From NCBI GenBank assembly GCA_028868395.1, contig JAGWUO010000006.1, forward strand, positions 1 through 17,261: a stretch of 17,261 bases of DNA, read 5' to 3'. The position numbers and the translations under genes were made by a program. Positions 1 through 7,868 of this stretch are shown one piece after another. The notes under the pieces were generated by a model. That model was not told where the DNA came from. It did no database searches and saw nothing but the letters and a program-made list of their open reading frames with translations. Origin of the DNA: Cytophagales bacterium. GTDB lineage: Bacteria > Bacteroidota > Bacteroidia > Cytophagales > Spirosomataceae. The first letter of the stretch is position 1, and each line of letters starts with the position of its first letter.

Positions 1-721
1 GATTTCCGATGTTCACTGGCTGTGCATAATCGCTTAATAAGAGGCGATAAATGCCTTCGACTAAATCGTCTACGTAACAGAAAGAACGAGTCTGAGAACC
101 ATCTCCAAACATAGTTAAATCCTCGCCTCGCAAGGCTTGGCCAATAAACGCAGGTAACACACGACCATCATTTAGTCGCATGCGTGGTCCATAGGTATTG
201 AATATGCGAACGATACGTGTTTCTAAGCCATGGTACGTATGATAAGCCATGGTCATGGCTTCTTGAAATCGTTTCGCCTCGTCATAAACGCCACGCGGTC
301 CCACAGGATTTACATTACCCCAATATTCTTCCGGTTGTGGATGCACGTTAGGGTCGCCGTAAACTTCGGATGTGGAAGCGATCAAAACGCGCGCCTTTTT
401 CACACGGGCTAAACCTAAGCAATTATGGATTCCAAGAGACCCTACCTTTAATGTTTGGATCGGAATCTTCAAATAATCGATAGGGGAGGCTGGAGAGGCA
501 AAGTGTAGGATATAATCCAAATCGCCTGGAACGTGGATGAACTTGGAAACATCGTGGTGGTAGAACTCAAAGTGTTCTAATTTGAACAAATGTTCAATGT
601 TTTTTAGATCGCCCGTGATTAAATTATCCATGGCGATAACGTGGTAACCCTCTTTAATAAAGCGATCACATAGATGAGATCCTAGAAATCCAGCTCCGCC
701 GGTTATTAAAACTCTTTTCAT
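1..721 (-). CDS. uxs: UDP-glucuronate decarboxylase (UDP-xylose synthase), C-terminus beyond the left edge
   Basis: This is an extended short-chain dehydrogenase/reductase that probably converts UDP-glucuronate to UDP-xylose in the cytosol with bound NAD. I translated 240 codons from the minus strand. The N-terminus [19 protein letters not shown] holds the NAD-binding GxxGxxG (about residues 8-14). [10 protein letters not shown] (115-124) carries the Ser/Glu active-site segment, and YDEAK (146-150) is the YxxxK catalytic pair. NTYGPRM follows, typical of the UXS branch. About 70 C-terminal residues should lie outside the window, judging from the usual family length near 310. The ATG follows the ugd stop by one base (TAA-T-ATG), so it is co-transcribed and probably translationally coupled with the enzyme that makes its substrate. 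A related epimerase or dTDP-glucose dehydratase is less likely, because the [10 protein letters not shown] block and the ugd neighbour fit UXS best. Confidence 0.88.
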   Translation of the reverse strand, partial: MKRVLITGGAGFLGSHLCDRFIKEGYHVIAMDNLITGDLKNIEHLFKLEHFEFYHHDVSKFIHVPGDLDYILHFASPASPIDYLKIPIQTLKVGSLGIHNCLGLARVKKARVLIASTSEVYGDPNVHPQPEEYWGNVNPVGPRGVYDEAKRFQEAMTMAYHTYHGLETRIVRIFNTYGPRMRLNDGRVLPAFIGQALRGEDLTMFGDGSQTRSFCYVDDLVEGIYRLLLSDYAQPVNIGN

Positions 722-722
722 A

Positions 723-2033
723 TTAGTGTATGGTTTGGCGGCCGATAGAATAATAGGTATAACCTAATTCTTGCATTTGGTTTAATTCGTATAAATTTCT
801 GCCGTCAAAAATGACTTTATTCTTTAATAAACTATCCATTCGATCAAAATCTGGCGTTCTGAATTGAGGCCATTCTGTCACGATAAGAAGAGCATCAGCG
901 CCTTCCAGTGCTTCGTAGGGATTTTTCGTGAAAGTGATTTTATCTCCCATTAATTGCTTAACATGTCCCATTGCTTCCGGGTCATAGGCACTTACGGATG
1001 CGCCTAATTCAAGCAACGCATCGATATTGTACAAAGCAGGAGCCTCCCGGATATCATCCGTGTAGGGTTTGAAGGCTAAACCCCACATCGCAATTTTCTT
1101 TCCGGCTAAGTCGCCTTTAAAGTGTTTTGCTAGGTGAGGAATGAGTTTTGTTTTTTGGCTTTCATTTACTCTCATCACTGAGTCCAAAATCTTAAACTCA
1201 TAATCGTTCTCTGCCGAAGTTTTTGCTAATGCTTGCACGTCTTTAGGGAAGCAACTTCCTCCATAACCGATACCAGCAAATAAGAAGCGTTTACCGATTC
1301 GAGAATCAGTTCCGATTCCCTTGCGTACCTCATCCACATTCGCTCCTACCAATTCACACAGGTTCGCGATCTCGTTCATGAAGGTGATTTTGGTAGCTAA
1401 AAAGGCATTGGCTGCGTATTTAGTTAACTCTGCAGAACGCTCATCCATAAAGATGATTGGATTTCCTTGGCGAACTAAAGGCGCATATAAACGGGACATT
1501 AAGTCTTTTGCTCGATCAGATTGAGTGCCTATCACGACACGATCAGGCTTCATGAAATCCTCTACCGCCACGCCTTCGCGTAGGAATTCCGGATTGGAAA
1601 CTACGTCGAATTCGACTGTGGCATTTTGCGCAATAGCTGCTCTTACTTTATCCGATGTTCCCACCGGAACGGTACTTTTATCGATAATGACCGTATAATC
1701 AGATAAAATAGGGCCTAAATCGTTTGCTACTTGAAGGATGTATTTTAAGTCGGCTGAACCATCTGCCCCTGGAGGGGTAGGGAGGGCTAAGAAAATAACT
1801 TTTGCCCCTTCAATACCCTCTTTCAAGGAAGTGGTGAAGTGAAGGCGTCCTTCTTGGGTATTTCTTTGGAATAAATCATCTAATCCAGGCTCGTAAATGG
1901 GAATTTTCCCAGCCTGCATTTGCTGTACTTTTTCTTGATTGATGTCTACGCAGGTCACCTGGTTTCCCGTTTCCGCGAAACAAGTTCCAGTCACTAATCC
2001 TACGTATCCAGTTCCTACAACGGCTATTTTCAT
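723..2033 (-). CDS. ugd: UDP-glucose 6-dehydrogenase
   Basis: Oxidises UDP-glucose to UDP-glucuronate with two NAD+, supplying precursors for surface polysaccharide. The 436-residue protein has normal family length. The Rossmann motif GTGYVGL lies at residues 7-13 and the acidic ribose-binding VDIN ends near 32. [11 protein letters not shown] (about 85-95), DKSTVPVGT (118-126) and NPEFLREG (147-154) are family blocks. The catalytic cysteine is Cys261 in [10 protein letters not shown], and NAFLATK (209-215) supplies the conserved lysine. The C-terminal domain has [15 protein letters not shown]. It starts four bases after the pafA stop and ends one base before uxs, and the two gene products act in sequence. 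I see no internal promoter or terminator, so it is read as the third gene of a four-gene operon. Nothing looks truncated. Confidence 0.96.
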   Translation of the reverse strand: MKIAVVGTGYVGLVTGTCFAETGNQVTCVDINQEKVQQMQAGKIPIYEPGLDDLFQRNTQEGRLHFTTSLKEGIEGAKVIFLALPTPPGADGSADLKYILQVANDLGPILSDYTVIIDKSTVPVGTSDKVRAAIAQNATVEFDVVSNPEFLREGVAVEDFMKPDRVVIGTQSDRAKDLMSRLYAPLVRQGNPIIFMDERSAELTKYAANAFLATKITFMNEIANLCELVGANVDEVRKGIGTDSRIGKRFLFAGIGYGGSCFPKDVQALAKTSAENDYEFKILDSVMRVNESQKTKLIPHLAKHFKGDLAGKKIAMWGLAFKPYTDDIREAPALYNIDALLELGASVSAYDPEAMGHVKQLMGDKITFTKNPYEALEGADALLIVTEWPQFRTPDFDRMDSLLKNKVIFDGRNLYELNQMQELGYTYYSIGRQTIH

Positions 2034-2037
2034 ATAA

Positions 2038-3630
2038 TTACTGTATTACTTTTCCGATACTTCCCGTCGGTTCACTGATTTTTAACCAATTTGCTAAGGT
2101 GCTTGAAATATCGCTAATGTTTGTTCTTACGCTTATTTCTCTTGGCTTTACGTTCCAGCCAAAGAATAATAGTGGAACGTGCGTGTCATAGGCATATATT
2201 GTGCTATGAGAAGCCCCAGTTTTATAACCTGAAACCCACTGCGGTCTTAATAAATACATAAAATCACCACTTCTGGCTTGGTTATATCCATTGGTTAAGA
2301 TTTCTCGGTAAATCGCTGGAATAGGGCTTAATCCCACTTCTCGCATGTTGATAAATTCAGCGACTCCGGCTTGGCTTTTGAACGTTTTCTCCAAAATTTT
2401 TCCCACCACCTCTTTCGAAATTCGCAATCTATCCATGTTAGCGTGATTCAAGTAGATTTGGTTGTTTTCCACTCCCACAATTAGGTTAACATCGCCAAAC
2501 TCTTTTCTTAATGCTTCTTTGGCTTCCGTCACCGCTTTCTCTGTTTCAAATGTTCCACCAGGCATTCGTTTGCTCTTCAGGTAATGTTGATTGTCCGCTA
2601 CAGCATGATCTGCCGTTAAGAAAACGAGGTATTGATTCTTGCCAATTTTGGCATCTAAATAATCTAAAATTTCTGAAATGTCTTTATCTAGACGTAAATA
2701 GGTATCTTCTACTTCGATGGATTGTGGTCCAAAAGCATGACCCACATAATCCGTCGACGAAAAACTTAACGCTAAGAAATCGGTTGTTCCATTCTTACCC
2801 AATTTCTCTTCATCGAGTGCCTTCAACGCAAATTCTTTCAACAAACTGTTGCCATATGGAGTTTTGCGAAAGCCCTCTAGCATATTCTTTCCTTTTAAAT
2901 CGTGAGGGAAAGTGGGTGTTTTTTCATCCCCAATCTTGCCTTCATAGGGGCTGTCATCTTCCGCTGATCGTGTGTAAGTGGCGATAGGATACAGGGTATT
3001 CCAGCCTTGATTCAGGTATTTTTGTGGTCTACCCTCTAAATTGAATTTTTGTACCCAAGTGGGTAATTCTTTCATATAAAAGGTAGATGAAATCCAGTAA
3101 CCATCGGCTGAATCATACCAATAGGAGGCATCCGCAGTGTGTCCTCCAGGGATGATTGAACCTCGATCTTTCAAGGATATAGCAATCGTTTTTGACTTGT
3201 AATTCTGAGCCATCTTTAATTGATCTGTGATGGTAGAGGTAAAAAGATTGCGTGGAGACATCATTCCTGCCTTGCTTTTACTGCCTACTGTTTGAACAGT
3301 AGAGTCATCTACGCAGTATACTTTTTTGCCAGATGCTACATCAATCCAATCATTTTCAACAATTCCGTGTATGGCAGGTACGGATCCGGTATAAACACTT
3401 GCGTGCCCGGCTGCCGTGACTGTGGGCGCATAGTTGTAATGGTTATCGGTGCAATTGATTCCCTCCTTCATAAGCCTTTTAAAGCCTTTGTCTGAATAAC
3501 GGTCGTAGTATTTGTATAGGTATTCGTAGCGCATTTGGTCTACGACTATTCCTACGACTAAGGCAGGTCTTTTCTGTGCCAATGAAGGCAATGACAGTAG
3601 TCCTAAGAAAATGAAAAGTACTTTTTTCAT
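2038..3630 (-). CDS. pafA: PafA-type alkaline phosphatase (alkaline phosphatase superfamily)
   Basis: Predicted exported phosphomonoesterase that releases phosphate from organic phosphate esters in the periplasm. The first 19 residues form a signal peptide with probable cleavage after SLAQ. Metal and catalytic residues of the PafA family are visible: Asp31 in VVDQM, nucleophile Thr72 in PTVTAAGH, Asn93 in VENDW, Lys154 and Arg156 in LKDRG, the STDYVGH metal block, TADHAV, and the late His in GASHSTIY. Spacing follows the characterised PafA enzymes with an offset of seven or eight residues. At 530 residues it is full length. The start codon overlaps the upstream gene by four bases (ATGA), which implies translational coupling. 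Its place before ugd and uxs is odd for a phosphatase and may be incidental. PafA homologues can act on many phosphate esters, so the true substrate is open. Confidence 0.93.
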   Translation of the reverse strand: MKKVLFIFLGLLSLPSLAQKRPALVVGIVVDQMRYEYLYKYYDRYSDKGFKRLMKEGINCTDNHYNYAPTVTAAGHASVYTGSVPAIHGIVENDWIDVASGKKVYCVDDSTVQTVGSKSKAGMMSPRNLFTSTITDQLKMAQNYKSKTIAISLKDRGSIIPGGHTADASYWYDSADGYWISSTFYMKELPTWVQKFNLEGRPQKYLNQGWNTLYPIATYTRSAEDDSPYEGKIGDEKTPTFPHDLKGKNMLEGFRKTPYGNSLLKEFALKALDEEKLGKNGTTDFLALSFSSTDYVGHAFGPQSIEVEDTYLRLDKDISEILDYLDAKIGKNQYLVFLTADHAVADNQHYLKSKRMPGGTFETEKAVTEAKEALRKEFGDVNLIVGVENNQIYLNHANMDRLRISKEVVGKILEKTFKSQAGVAEFINMREVGLSPIPAIYREILTNGYNQARSGDFMYLLRPQWVSGYKTGASHSTIYAYDTHVPLLFFGWNVKPREISVRTNISDISSTLANWLKISEPTGSIGKVIQ

Positions 3631-4079
3631 AAATAAGGGGGGAATTCGTTTAAGATTTTTGTTGAATGATGTAGTATAATATTTTGTAAGCCATTCGTAA
3701 TAACAAGGTACTCAGCTTGCTGTATTTTCTGATATTGGCTGATTTGTTGTAAGGTATTTAAATTAATGTCTACGTGAGGTGCTTTGCATTCAATCAGCAT
3801 AAAAACCTCGCCGCTGTTCTTGAATAGTCGAATATCAGTTCTTCTATTTAATTGATCCACCTTCATGCTTCCTTCAATTTGAAAAAGTGACGCAGGGTAT
3901 TTCAATTCATTCACTAAATAATGTAAGCAATGCTGCCTAACCCATTCTTCAGGCGTAAGCAATCGATATTTCTTAGTGATCTCTTCAAAAATATACAATT
4001 TTCCTTCCTTTTTCTTTACTTTGTGTGAATAGGCAGGAAAGACTAAGTTTAATTCTGGAGATGTGATCATCTTTATCAA
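3627..4079 (-). CDS. HsdR N-terminal-like PD-(D/E)XK domain protein, stand-alone
   Basis: This 150-residue protein resembles the isolated N-terminal nuclease-like domain of type I restriction subunit HsdR (the HSDR_N family), common in Bacteroidota as a single-domain protein of unknown role. The nuclease-fold signature is visible: Asp82 in RTDIRLF, then Glu97 and Lys99 in LIECKAP, followed by the glutamine-rich helix QQISQYQ (about 111-117). No helicase domain and no hsdM or hsdS neighbour is present, so it is not part of a restriction system here. Two starts are possible, ATG at 4079 or the in-frame ATG at 4070; the longer is given. Its last four bases overlap pafA, so it heads the pafA-ugd-uxs run. 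The 58 bases separating it from the divergent amn gene must hold its promoter, but I find no clean TAnnTTTG there. Confidence 0.78.
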   Translation of the reverse strand: MIKMITSPELNLVFPAYSHKVKKKEGKLYIFEEITKKYRLLTPEEWVRQHCLHYLVNELKYPASLFQIEGSMKVDQLNRRTDIRLFKNSGEVFMLIECKAPHVDINLNTLQQISQYQKIQQAEYLVITNGLQNIILHHSTKILNEFPPYL

Positions 4080-4121
4080 TATTAGCTCTAAATTAATCTT
4101 TTTGCTTAATTAATTCATCAC

Positions 4122-4128
4122 AAAGGAG
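4122..4128 (+). promoter_or_regulatory. Shine-Dalgarno-like site for the AMP nucleosidase
   Basis: AAAGGAG lies nine bases before the ATG at 4138 and could pair well with the 16S rRNA tail. Such a site is unusual in this window, where most starts have no purine-rich motif, and it supports the chosen start of amn. Confidence 0.55.
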
Positions 4129-4137
4129 TGTATAAAT

Positions 4138-4911
4138 ATGAAAACGAAAGAGGAAATAGTACAGAATTGGTTACCCCGCTACACAGGAACGAATACGGAG
4201 GATTTTGGACAGTATATCTTGTTAACCAATTTCAAGAATTATGTGGATATGTTTGCGGAGAAATTTGGTGTAGATATAAAAGGCCATGATCGTCCAATGC
4301 AGACCGCTACGGCACATAATATTACCATTATTAATTTTGGGATGGGTTCACCCATGGCCGCTACTGTGATGGATATTTTATCAGCCATAAGCCCTAAAGC
4401 AGTGTTGTTTTTAGGCAAATGTGGTGGTTTGAAAAAGAATCTTTCACTGGGAGACCTAATACTTCCCATTGCTGCGGTAAGAGGAGAAGGAACATCGGAT
4501 GAATATATGCCTAAAGAAATTCCGGCATTGCCATCGTTCCGCTTGCAGCGTGCGGTTTCTTCGATGATCAAGAAACATGAGTTAGATTATTGGACAGGCT
4601 TAATCTACACGACTAATCGGCGTGTATGGGAACATGATGAAACATTTAAAACCTATTTGTCAGATATTCGGGCGATGGGAATCGATATGGAGACAGCCAC
4701 GATTTTTACGGTAGGTTTTAAAAACAAAATCCCTCACGGAGCCCTATTGTTAGTGTCAGATAATCCCATGACTCCAGATGGCGTTAAAACAGACGCTAGT
4801 GATAAAAAGGTGACCGCTAATTTTGTGGAAAAGCATCTACAAATTGGAATAGATTCCCTCGAAGAATTAGCGAATTCTGGAGAGTCTGTAAAGCACTTAC
4901 GTTTTGATTAA
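4138..4911 (+). CDS. amn: AMP nucleosidase, short form
   Basis: Hydrolyses the N-glycosidic bond of AMP to give adenine and ribose 5-phosphate, a purine-salvage and adenylate-balancing step in the cytosol. The 257-residue protein corresponds to the nucleoside-phosphorylase-like catalytic domain and lacks the extra N-terminal domain of the enterobacterial enzyme, as usual in Bacteroidota. Visible blocks are INFGMGSPMAA (about 65-75), LFLGKCGGL (90-98) with the phosphate-site glycines, GIDMETATIF (181-190) with the ribose-binding Met-Glu pair, and VSDNPM with probable catalytic Asp208. It is preceded by AAAGGAG at 4122-4128 and followed almost at once by a strong hairpin, so it is probably monocistronic. 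It is divergent from the hsdR_N-like gene. A generic purine nucleoside phosphorylase is the alternative, but the overall match is to the AMP nucleosidase family. Confidence 0.92.
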   Translation: MKTKEEIVQNWLPRYTGTNTEDFGQYILLTNFKNYVDMFAEKFGVDIKGHDRPMQTATAHNITIINFGMGSPMAATVMDILSAISPKAVLFLGKCGGLKKNLSLGDLILPIAAVRGEGTSDEYMPKEIPALPSFRLQRAVSSMIKKHELDYWTGLIYTTNRRVWEHDETFKTYLSDIRAMGIDMETATIFTVGFKNKIPHGALLLVSDNPMTPDGVKTDASDKKVTANFVEKHLQIGIDSLEELANSGESVKHLRFD

Positions 4912-4913
4912 AT

Positions 4914-4943
4914 AAAAAGGCCTTCTGTACGGAAGGCCTTTTT
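4914..4943. terminator. Bidirectional intrinsic terminator between amn and the TPR gene
   Basis: AAAAAGGCCTTC (4914-4925) pairs perfectly with GAAGGCCTTTTT (4932-4943) around a six-base loop. The left arm starts with A5 and the right arm ends in T5 plus one more T, so each strand sees a GC-rich stem followed by a U tract. It starts three bases after the amn stop and ends three bases before the stop of the convergent TPR gene, so it serves both. Confidence 0.92.
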
Positions 4944-4945
4944 TA

Positions 4946-6298
4946 TTAGTTACAATAATCTCGAATCACATGGTAGGCGCCGGCGTAACCAAGTTCACCC
5001 GCTTTACTTAAATCCAAGCAGCCTGAATTATCGTTTAAAGCCAGTTTGATGATGCCTCGTATGAAATAGGCTTCTGCCATTTTGCTATTTAATTCGATGG
5101 CATTATTGCAATCTTGAATGGCATTGCGTTGGTCCCCTAAACTAGATTTGGCGATACCACGTTGGAAATAGGCCTCAGCGTAGGTAGGTTGGAAGGAGAT
5201 AGCTCGGTTATAGTCATCGATGGCACTTTTCGGATCACCCGATTTTACTTTGGCTAATCCACGGTGGAAGAATACCTCTGCTCTTCCGGCACTCATATCG
5301 CTCATTTTTGTTTTATCAACTAAACCATTGCGCAGTTCGTCTAATTGAATTTTGCCTAATTTGGCCGTATAAAGGATTTTAGCATTTTCATTATTCCCAA
5401 ATTCAATAGCTTTAGTAAAATCTTCCATCGCTGCCCGTTGATCACCTAATTTTGCTTTGACAAATCCACGGCCATACATTGCCTCGATATTCTCAGGATC
5501 TAATTCCAGTGCTTTATTGAAGTCTTCTAGTGCTCCTTTCTCTCCATTTTCACCTCGGTAATTTTCTAATTGAGCTTTGCATAAGCCAGAATAATACCAA
5601 TCTTCTGATTTTTCCGGGCTCAATTTTAATACTTCCGTAAAATCTGCAAGTGCGCCCTTGAAGTCTGCTATTTTCATCTTAGCGAAGGCGCGGCCAGCAA
5701 GGTAATTGGTGCGCTTTGGCGTTATTTCGATGGCTTTATTGAAGTCTTCTATACTACCTGCGTAATCGCCTAATTTTGATTTGCTGTCCGCTCTGACAGC
5801 TAAGGTAGGGGCATAATCAGGGAGTAATTCGAGTGATTTGTTGAAATCAGCGATCGCGCCACGGTAGTTTTCTAATTTGTTTTTAGAAATCCCTCTGCTT
5901 AAATAGGCGGTTCCTTCTAATGGATTTAAACGTATCGCTTCGTTGTAATCTTGAATGGCTAATGGATGGTTGTCTTGCTTACTGTAGCTTTGTCCACGGG
6001 CAATGAAAGCTTCGAAGTAATTCGGTTTTAATTCGAGCGCTTTGTTGAAGTCCAAAATAGCTCCTTGAAAATCCTTTAAATTATATTTAGCAAAACCGCG
6101 GTTGTAAAAAGCAATGGGATTCGGATTAGCTGCTGTTTTCTCGATTTCCAGGCTGAAGTTGCGCAAAGCATCTGCGTAATTCCCCGTTTTATTCTGGTTT
6201 AAACCAATTTCTAAATGATTGATCTCAGCTGTTTGTGCTGATAACGAGAAATGGCAAGCCAAGATGGCGAAGGCTAAAATGCCCACTTTGAATTTCAT
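4946..6298 (-). CDS. Exported tetratricopeptide-repeat protein
   Basis: A 450-residue protein made almost wholly of TPR units behind a signal peptide (MKFKVGILAFAILACHFSLSAQ, likely cut after LSA). I count about 11 units of roughly 34 residues with the recurring pattern RGxAKxxLGDYxGAIxDFNKAIELxP. Such superhelices bind other proteins; no enzymatic domain is present, so the partner is unknown. One unit has about six extra residues (YRGENGEKGALEDF) between its two helices, and the stretch near residues 305-335 is irregular. The C-terminus ends CLDLSKAGELGYAGAYHVIRDYCN, a degenerate last unit ending in Cys-Asn. A lipoprotein reading at ILAC is possible but the lipobox is poor. It is last in the argS-gpx-menA run, 32 bases after menA, and ends at the shared terminator. 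A periplasmic location is inferred from the signal peptide. Confidence 0.88.
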   Translation of the reverse strand: MKFKVGILAFAILACHFSLSAQTAEINHLEIGLNQNKTGNYADALRNFSLEIEKTAANPNPIAFYNRGFAKYNLKDFQGAILDFNKALELKPNYFEAFIARGQSYSKQDNHPLAIQDYNEAIRLNPLEGTAYLSRGISKNKLENYRGAIADFNKSLELLPDYAPTLAVRADSKSKLGDYAGSIEDFNKAIEITPKRTNYLAGRAFAKMKIADFKGALADFTEVLKLSPEKSEDWYYSGLCKAQLENYRGENGEKGALEDFNKALELDPENIEAMYGRGFVKAKLGDQRAAMEDFTKAIEFGNNENAKILYTAKLGKIQLDELRNGLVDKTKMSDMSAGRAEVFFHRGLAKVKSGDPKSAIDDYNRAISFQPTYAEAYFQRGIAKSSLGDQRNAIQDCNNAIELNSKMAEAYFIRGIIKLALNDNSGCLDLSKAGELGYAGAYHVIRDYCN

Positions 6299-6330
6299 AG
6301 CAACTTATTTTTTTGTAAAAATAAGCGAAA

Positions 6331-7239
6331 TTAATGGCTTGTTAAAATTTGAATACCTCCAAAAACTAGGATCAAAAACAGCGTTCTCAAGGCCGTTTTT
6401 TTCAAATATGGATCGATTTGTTCGGAAGTCATTCCAGAGTGTAGTTCTCGGAATAGTTGTATAATGGGATAAACACCCACCAGAAGTAATTGTTGATTTA
6501 TGCCTATTTTAATTCCAGCGACTAATGGATAGGCATAGAAGCATGAAATGGCGATTAAATAGAGTGTTTTTTGGTAATAGAAACCGAATGTTTTGCCTAT
6601 TCGTACAGGAATTGAATTTTTGCCCGTTTTGATATCATTTTCGATGTCTCGCAAATTATTTAAATTCAAAACTGCCACTGATAATAATCCACACCCAGAT
6701 GCAGGCAAGAAAATAGCATAATCTAAAGTATAGGTCTGTAAATAATAGGTCCCCACGGTTCCGATCAGCCCGAAAAATAGAAATACCGATAGGTCTCCTA
6801 ATCCCATATAACCATAAGGTCTTTTCCCTACCGTATAGGCAATGGCGGCAGCGATAGCGCCTAGTCCCAAGCCTAAAAAAGTGCCCCATACTTCGATCGA
6901 TGCATTTTTAAGGCCAAAATACAGCAAGGCTATCCCGCAAATAAAAGAAAGAACCGCTGTCACTATAACAGCAGTTCTCATCTCTTGTTGACTTATTTTT
7001 CCAGTTTGAACAGCTCTTAAGGCTACTTTGCGATCCGCATTATCCACTCCATTAGAGAAGTCACCTAGGTCATTCGCAAAGTTGGAAAGAATTTGCAATA
7101 AAAGGGTAGTTAGCGTGGCTAATAGGGCAATTAGGAAATCGAATTTCCCGGAAGCATAGGCTAAAAAATTGCCTAATAAAATACTTCCAACAGCTAGCGG
7201 TAAGGTTCTAGGTCTTGCCGCGTCCACCCATCTATTCAT
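6331..7239 (-). CDS. menA: 1,4-dihydroxy-2-naphthoate polyprenyltransferase
   Basis: Integral-membrane prenyltransferase that joins the polyprenyl chain to 1,4-dihydroxy-2-naphthoate to make demethylmenaquinone, the penultimate step of menaquinone synthesis. The first aspartate-rich motif is NFANDLGDFSNGVDN and the second is NLRDIENDIKTGKNS, both typical of UbiA-superfamily enzymes; about eight or nine hydrophobic helices surround them. The N-terminus MNRWVDAARPRTLPLAVGSILLG is characteristic of MenA. I chose the ATG at 7239 (302 residues) rather than the upstream TTG at 7251, because the ATG lies one base after the gpx-like stop (TAA-T-ATG), the same junction as ugd-uxs, and because MenA proteins usually begin at this tryptophan-containing segment. 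No other men genes are in the window. Confidence 0.94.
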   Translation of the reverse strand: MNRWVDAARPRTLPLAVGSILLGNFLAYASGKFDFLIALLATLTTLLLQILSNFANDLGDFSNGVDNADRKVALRAVQTGKISQQEMRTAVIVTAVLSFICGIALLYFGLKNASIEVWGTFLGLGLGAIAAAIAYTVGKRPYGYMGLGDLSVFLFFGLIGTVGTYYLQTYTLDYAIFLPASGCGLLSVAVLNLNNLRDIENDIKTGKNSIPVRIGKTFGFYYQKTLYLIAISCFYAYPLVAGIKIGINQQLLLVGVYPIIQLFRELHSGMTSEQIDPYLKKTALRTLFLILVFGGIQILTSH

Positions 7240-7240
7240 A

Positions 7241-7867
7241 TTACTTACCAATTGCAGCTAAAAATTCTGGGCTATTAGGTTTGATACCTGAAGCAAAGAA
7301 ATTTTGCAACTCGCCTTTTTCATTGATGACGTATTTGCAGAAGTTCCAGCTTGGTTCTTTCTCGTTCCAGCCATTTTTCGATTTGTCCGAAAGCCATTGG
7401 TATAATTCACATTTTCCAGATCCTTTCACTACGACTTTTTCCATCATTTGGAAAGATACGCCATAATTCAAAGAACAGAAGGAAGATATTTCTGCATTTG
7501 TGCCTGGCTCTTGACCACCAAATTCATTAGCAGGGAAACCTAAAATCACGATGTCCTTATTTTCTTTGTGAAATTTTTCCCAATCAGCATATTGTGGAGT
7601 ATACCCACATTTAGACGCCGTGTTCAATACGATAATTTTCTTTCCTTTGAATTGAGAGAAATCAATTTCTTTTCCATCAATTCCTTTCATCTTGAAGGAA
7701 TAGAAGTTCGTAGTCGCTGCGGAGATTTCCATTTTTTCTGGTCTGTTTAAGACTGTTTTTTGGGTGAATGGGAGGGCCAAAGCCGTTAATAACGATCCGA
7801 TTTTCATAAAACTTGCGATCATAATGATGATTATTAAAAGGGTGAGGTAAAGGTATTTACGTTTCAA
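7241..7867 (-). CDS. Membrane-anchored glutathione-peroxidase-family thiol peroxidase
   Basis: Thioredoxin-fold peroxidase that probably reduces hydroperoxides, most likely with thioredoxin rather than glutathione. Peroxidatic Cys87 lies in NTASKCGYTPQY, Gln119 in GFPANEFGGQ, and Trp174-Asn175 in PSWNF, completing the usual catalytic set. Cys131 in FCSLNYGVSF is the likely resolving cysteine, which points to a thioredoxin-dependent two-cysteine form. Residues 5-20 are strongly hydrophobic and would anchor the enzyme in the inner membrane facing the periplasm, or act as a signal peptide. No ATG occurs before codon 16; the start given is TTG at 7867, one base after the argS stop (TAA-T-TTG), matching the TAA-T-ATG joints elsewhere. 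Starting at Met16 or Met21 would cut into the anchor. It sits between argS and menA with no gap for a promoter. Confidence 0.86.
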   Translation of the reverse strand: MKRKYLYLTLLIIIIMIASFMKIGSLLTALALPFTQKTVLNRPEKMEISAATTNFYSFKMKGIDGKEIDFSQFKGKKIIVLNTASKCGYTPQYADWEKFHKENKDIVILGFPANEFGGQEPGTNAEISSFCSLNYGVSFQMMEKVVVKGSGKCELYQWLSDKSKNGWNEKEPSWNFCKYVINEKGELQNFFASGIKPNSPEFLAAIGK

Positions 7868-7868
7868 A

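Noticed and set aside
2511..2987. 158-codon plus-strand open frame
   Set aside because: It lies wholly antisense to pafA, whose catalytic motifs are intact, and its translation resembles no family I know.
3627..4079. Remnant of a type I restriction system
   Set aside because: There is no helicase domain and no hsdM or hsdS in the surrounding genes; the protein is complete as a single-domain family member.
4239..4571. 110-codon minus-strand frame
   Set aside because: Antisense shadow of amn, low-complexity composition and no motif.
6233..6298. Lipoprotein signal in the TPR protein (ILAC)
   Set aside because: The residue before the last lipobox position is Leu, a poor fit, and a better signal peptidase I site (LSAQ) follows.
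6304..6325. Hairpin CTTATTTTT / AAAAATAAG in the menA-TPR gap as a terminator
   Set aside because: The stem has one G-C pair and no U tract follows on the transcribed (minus) strand; it is more likely an AT-rich coincidence or part of a weak promoter.
7240..7251. Upstream TTG start for menA
   Set aside because: It would overlap the gpx-like gene by 11 bases, while the ATG at 7239 gives the standard MenA N-terminus and a one-base junction.
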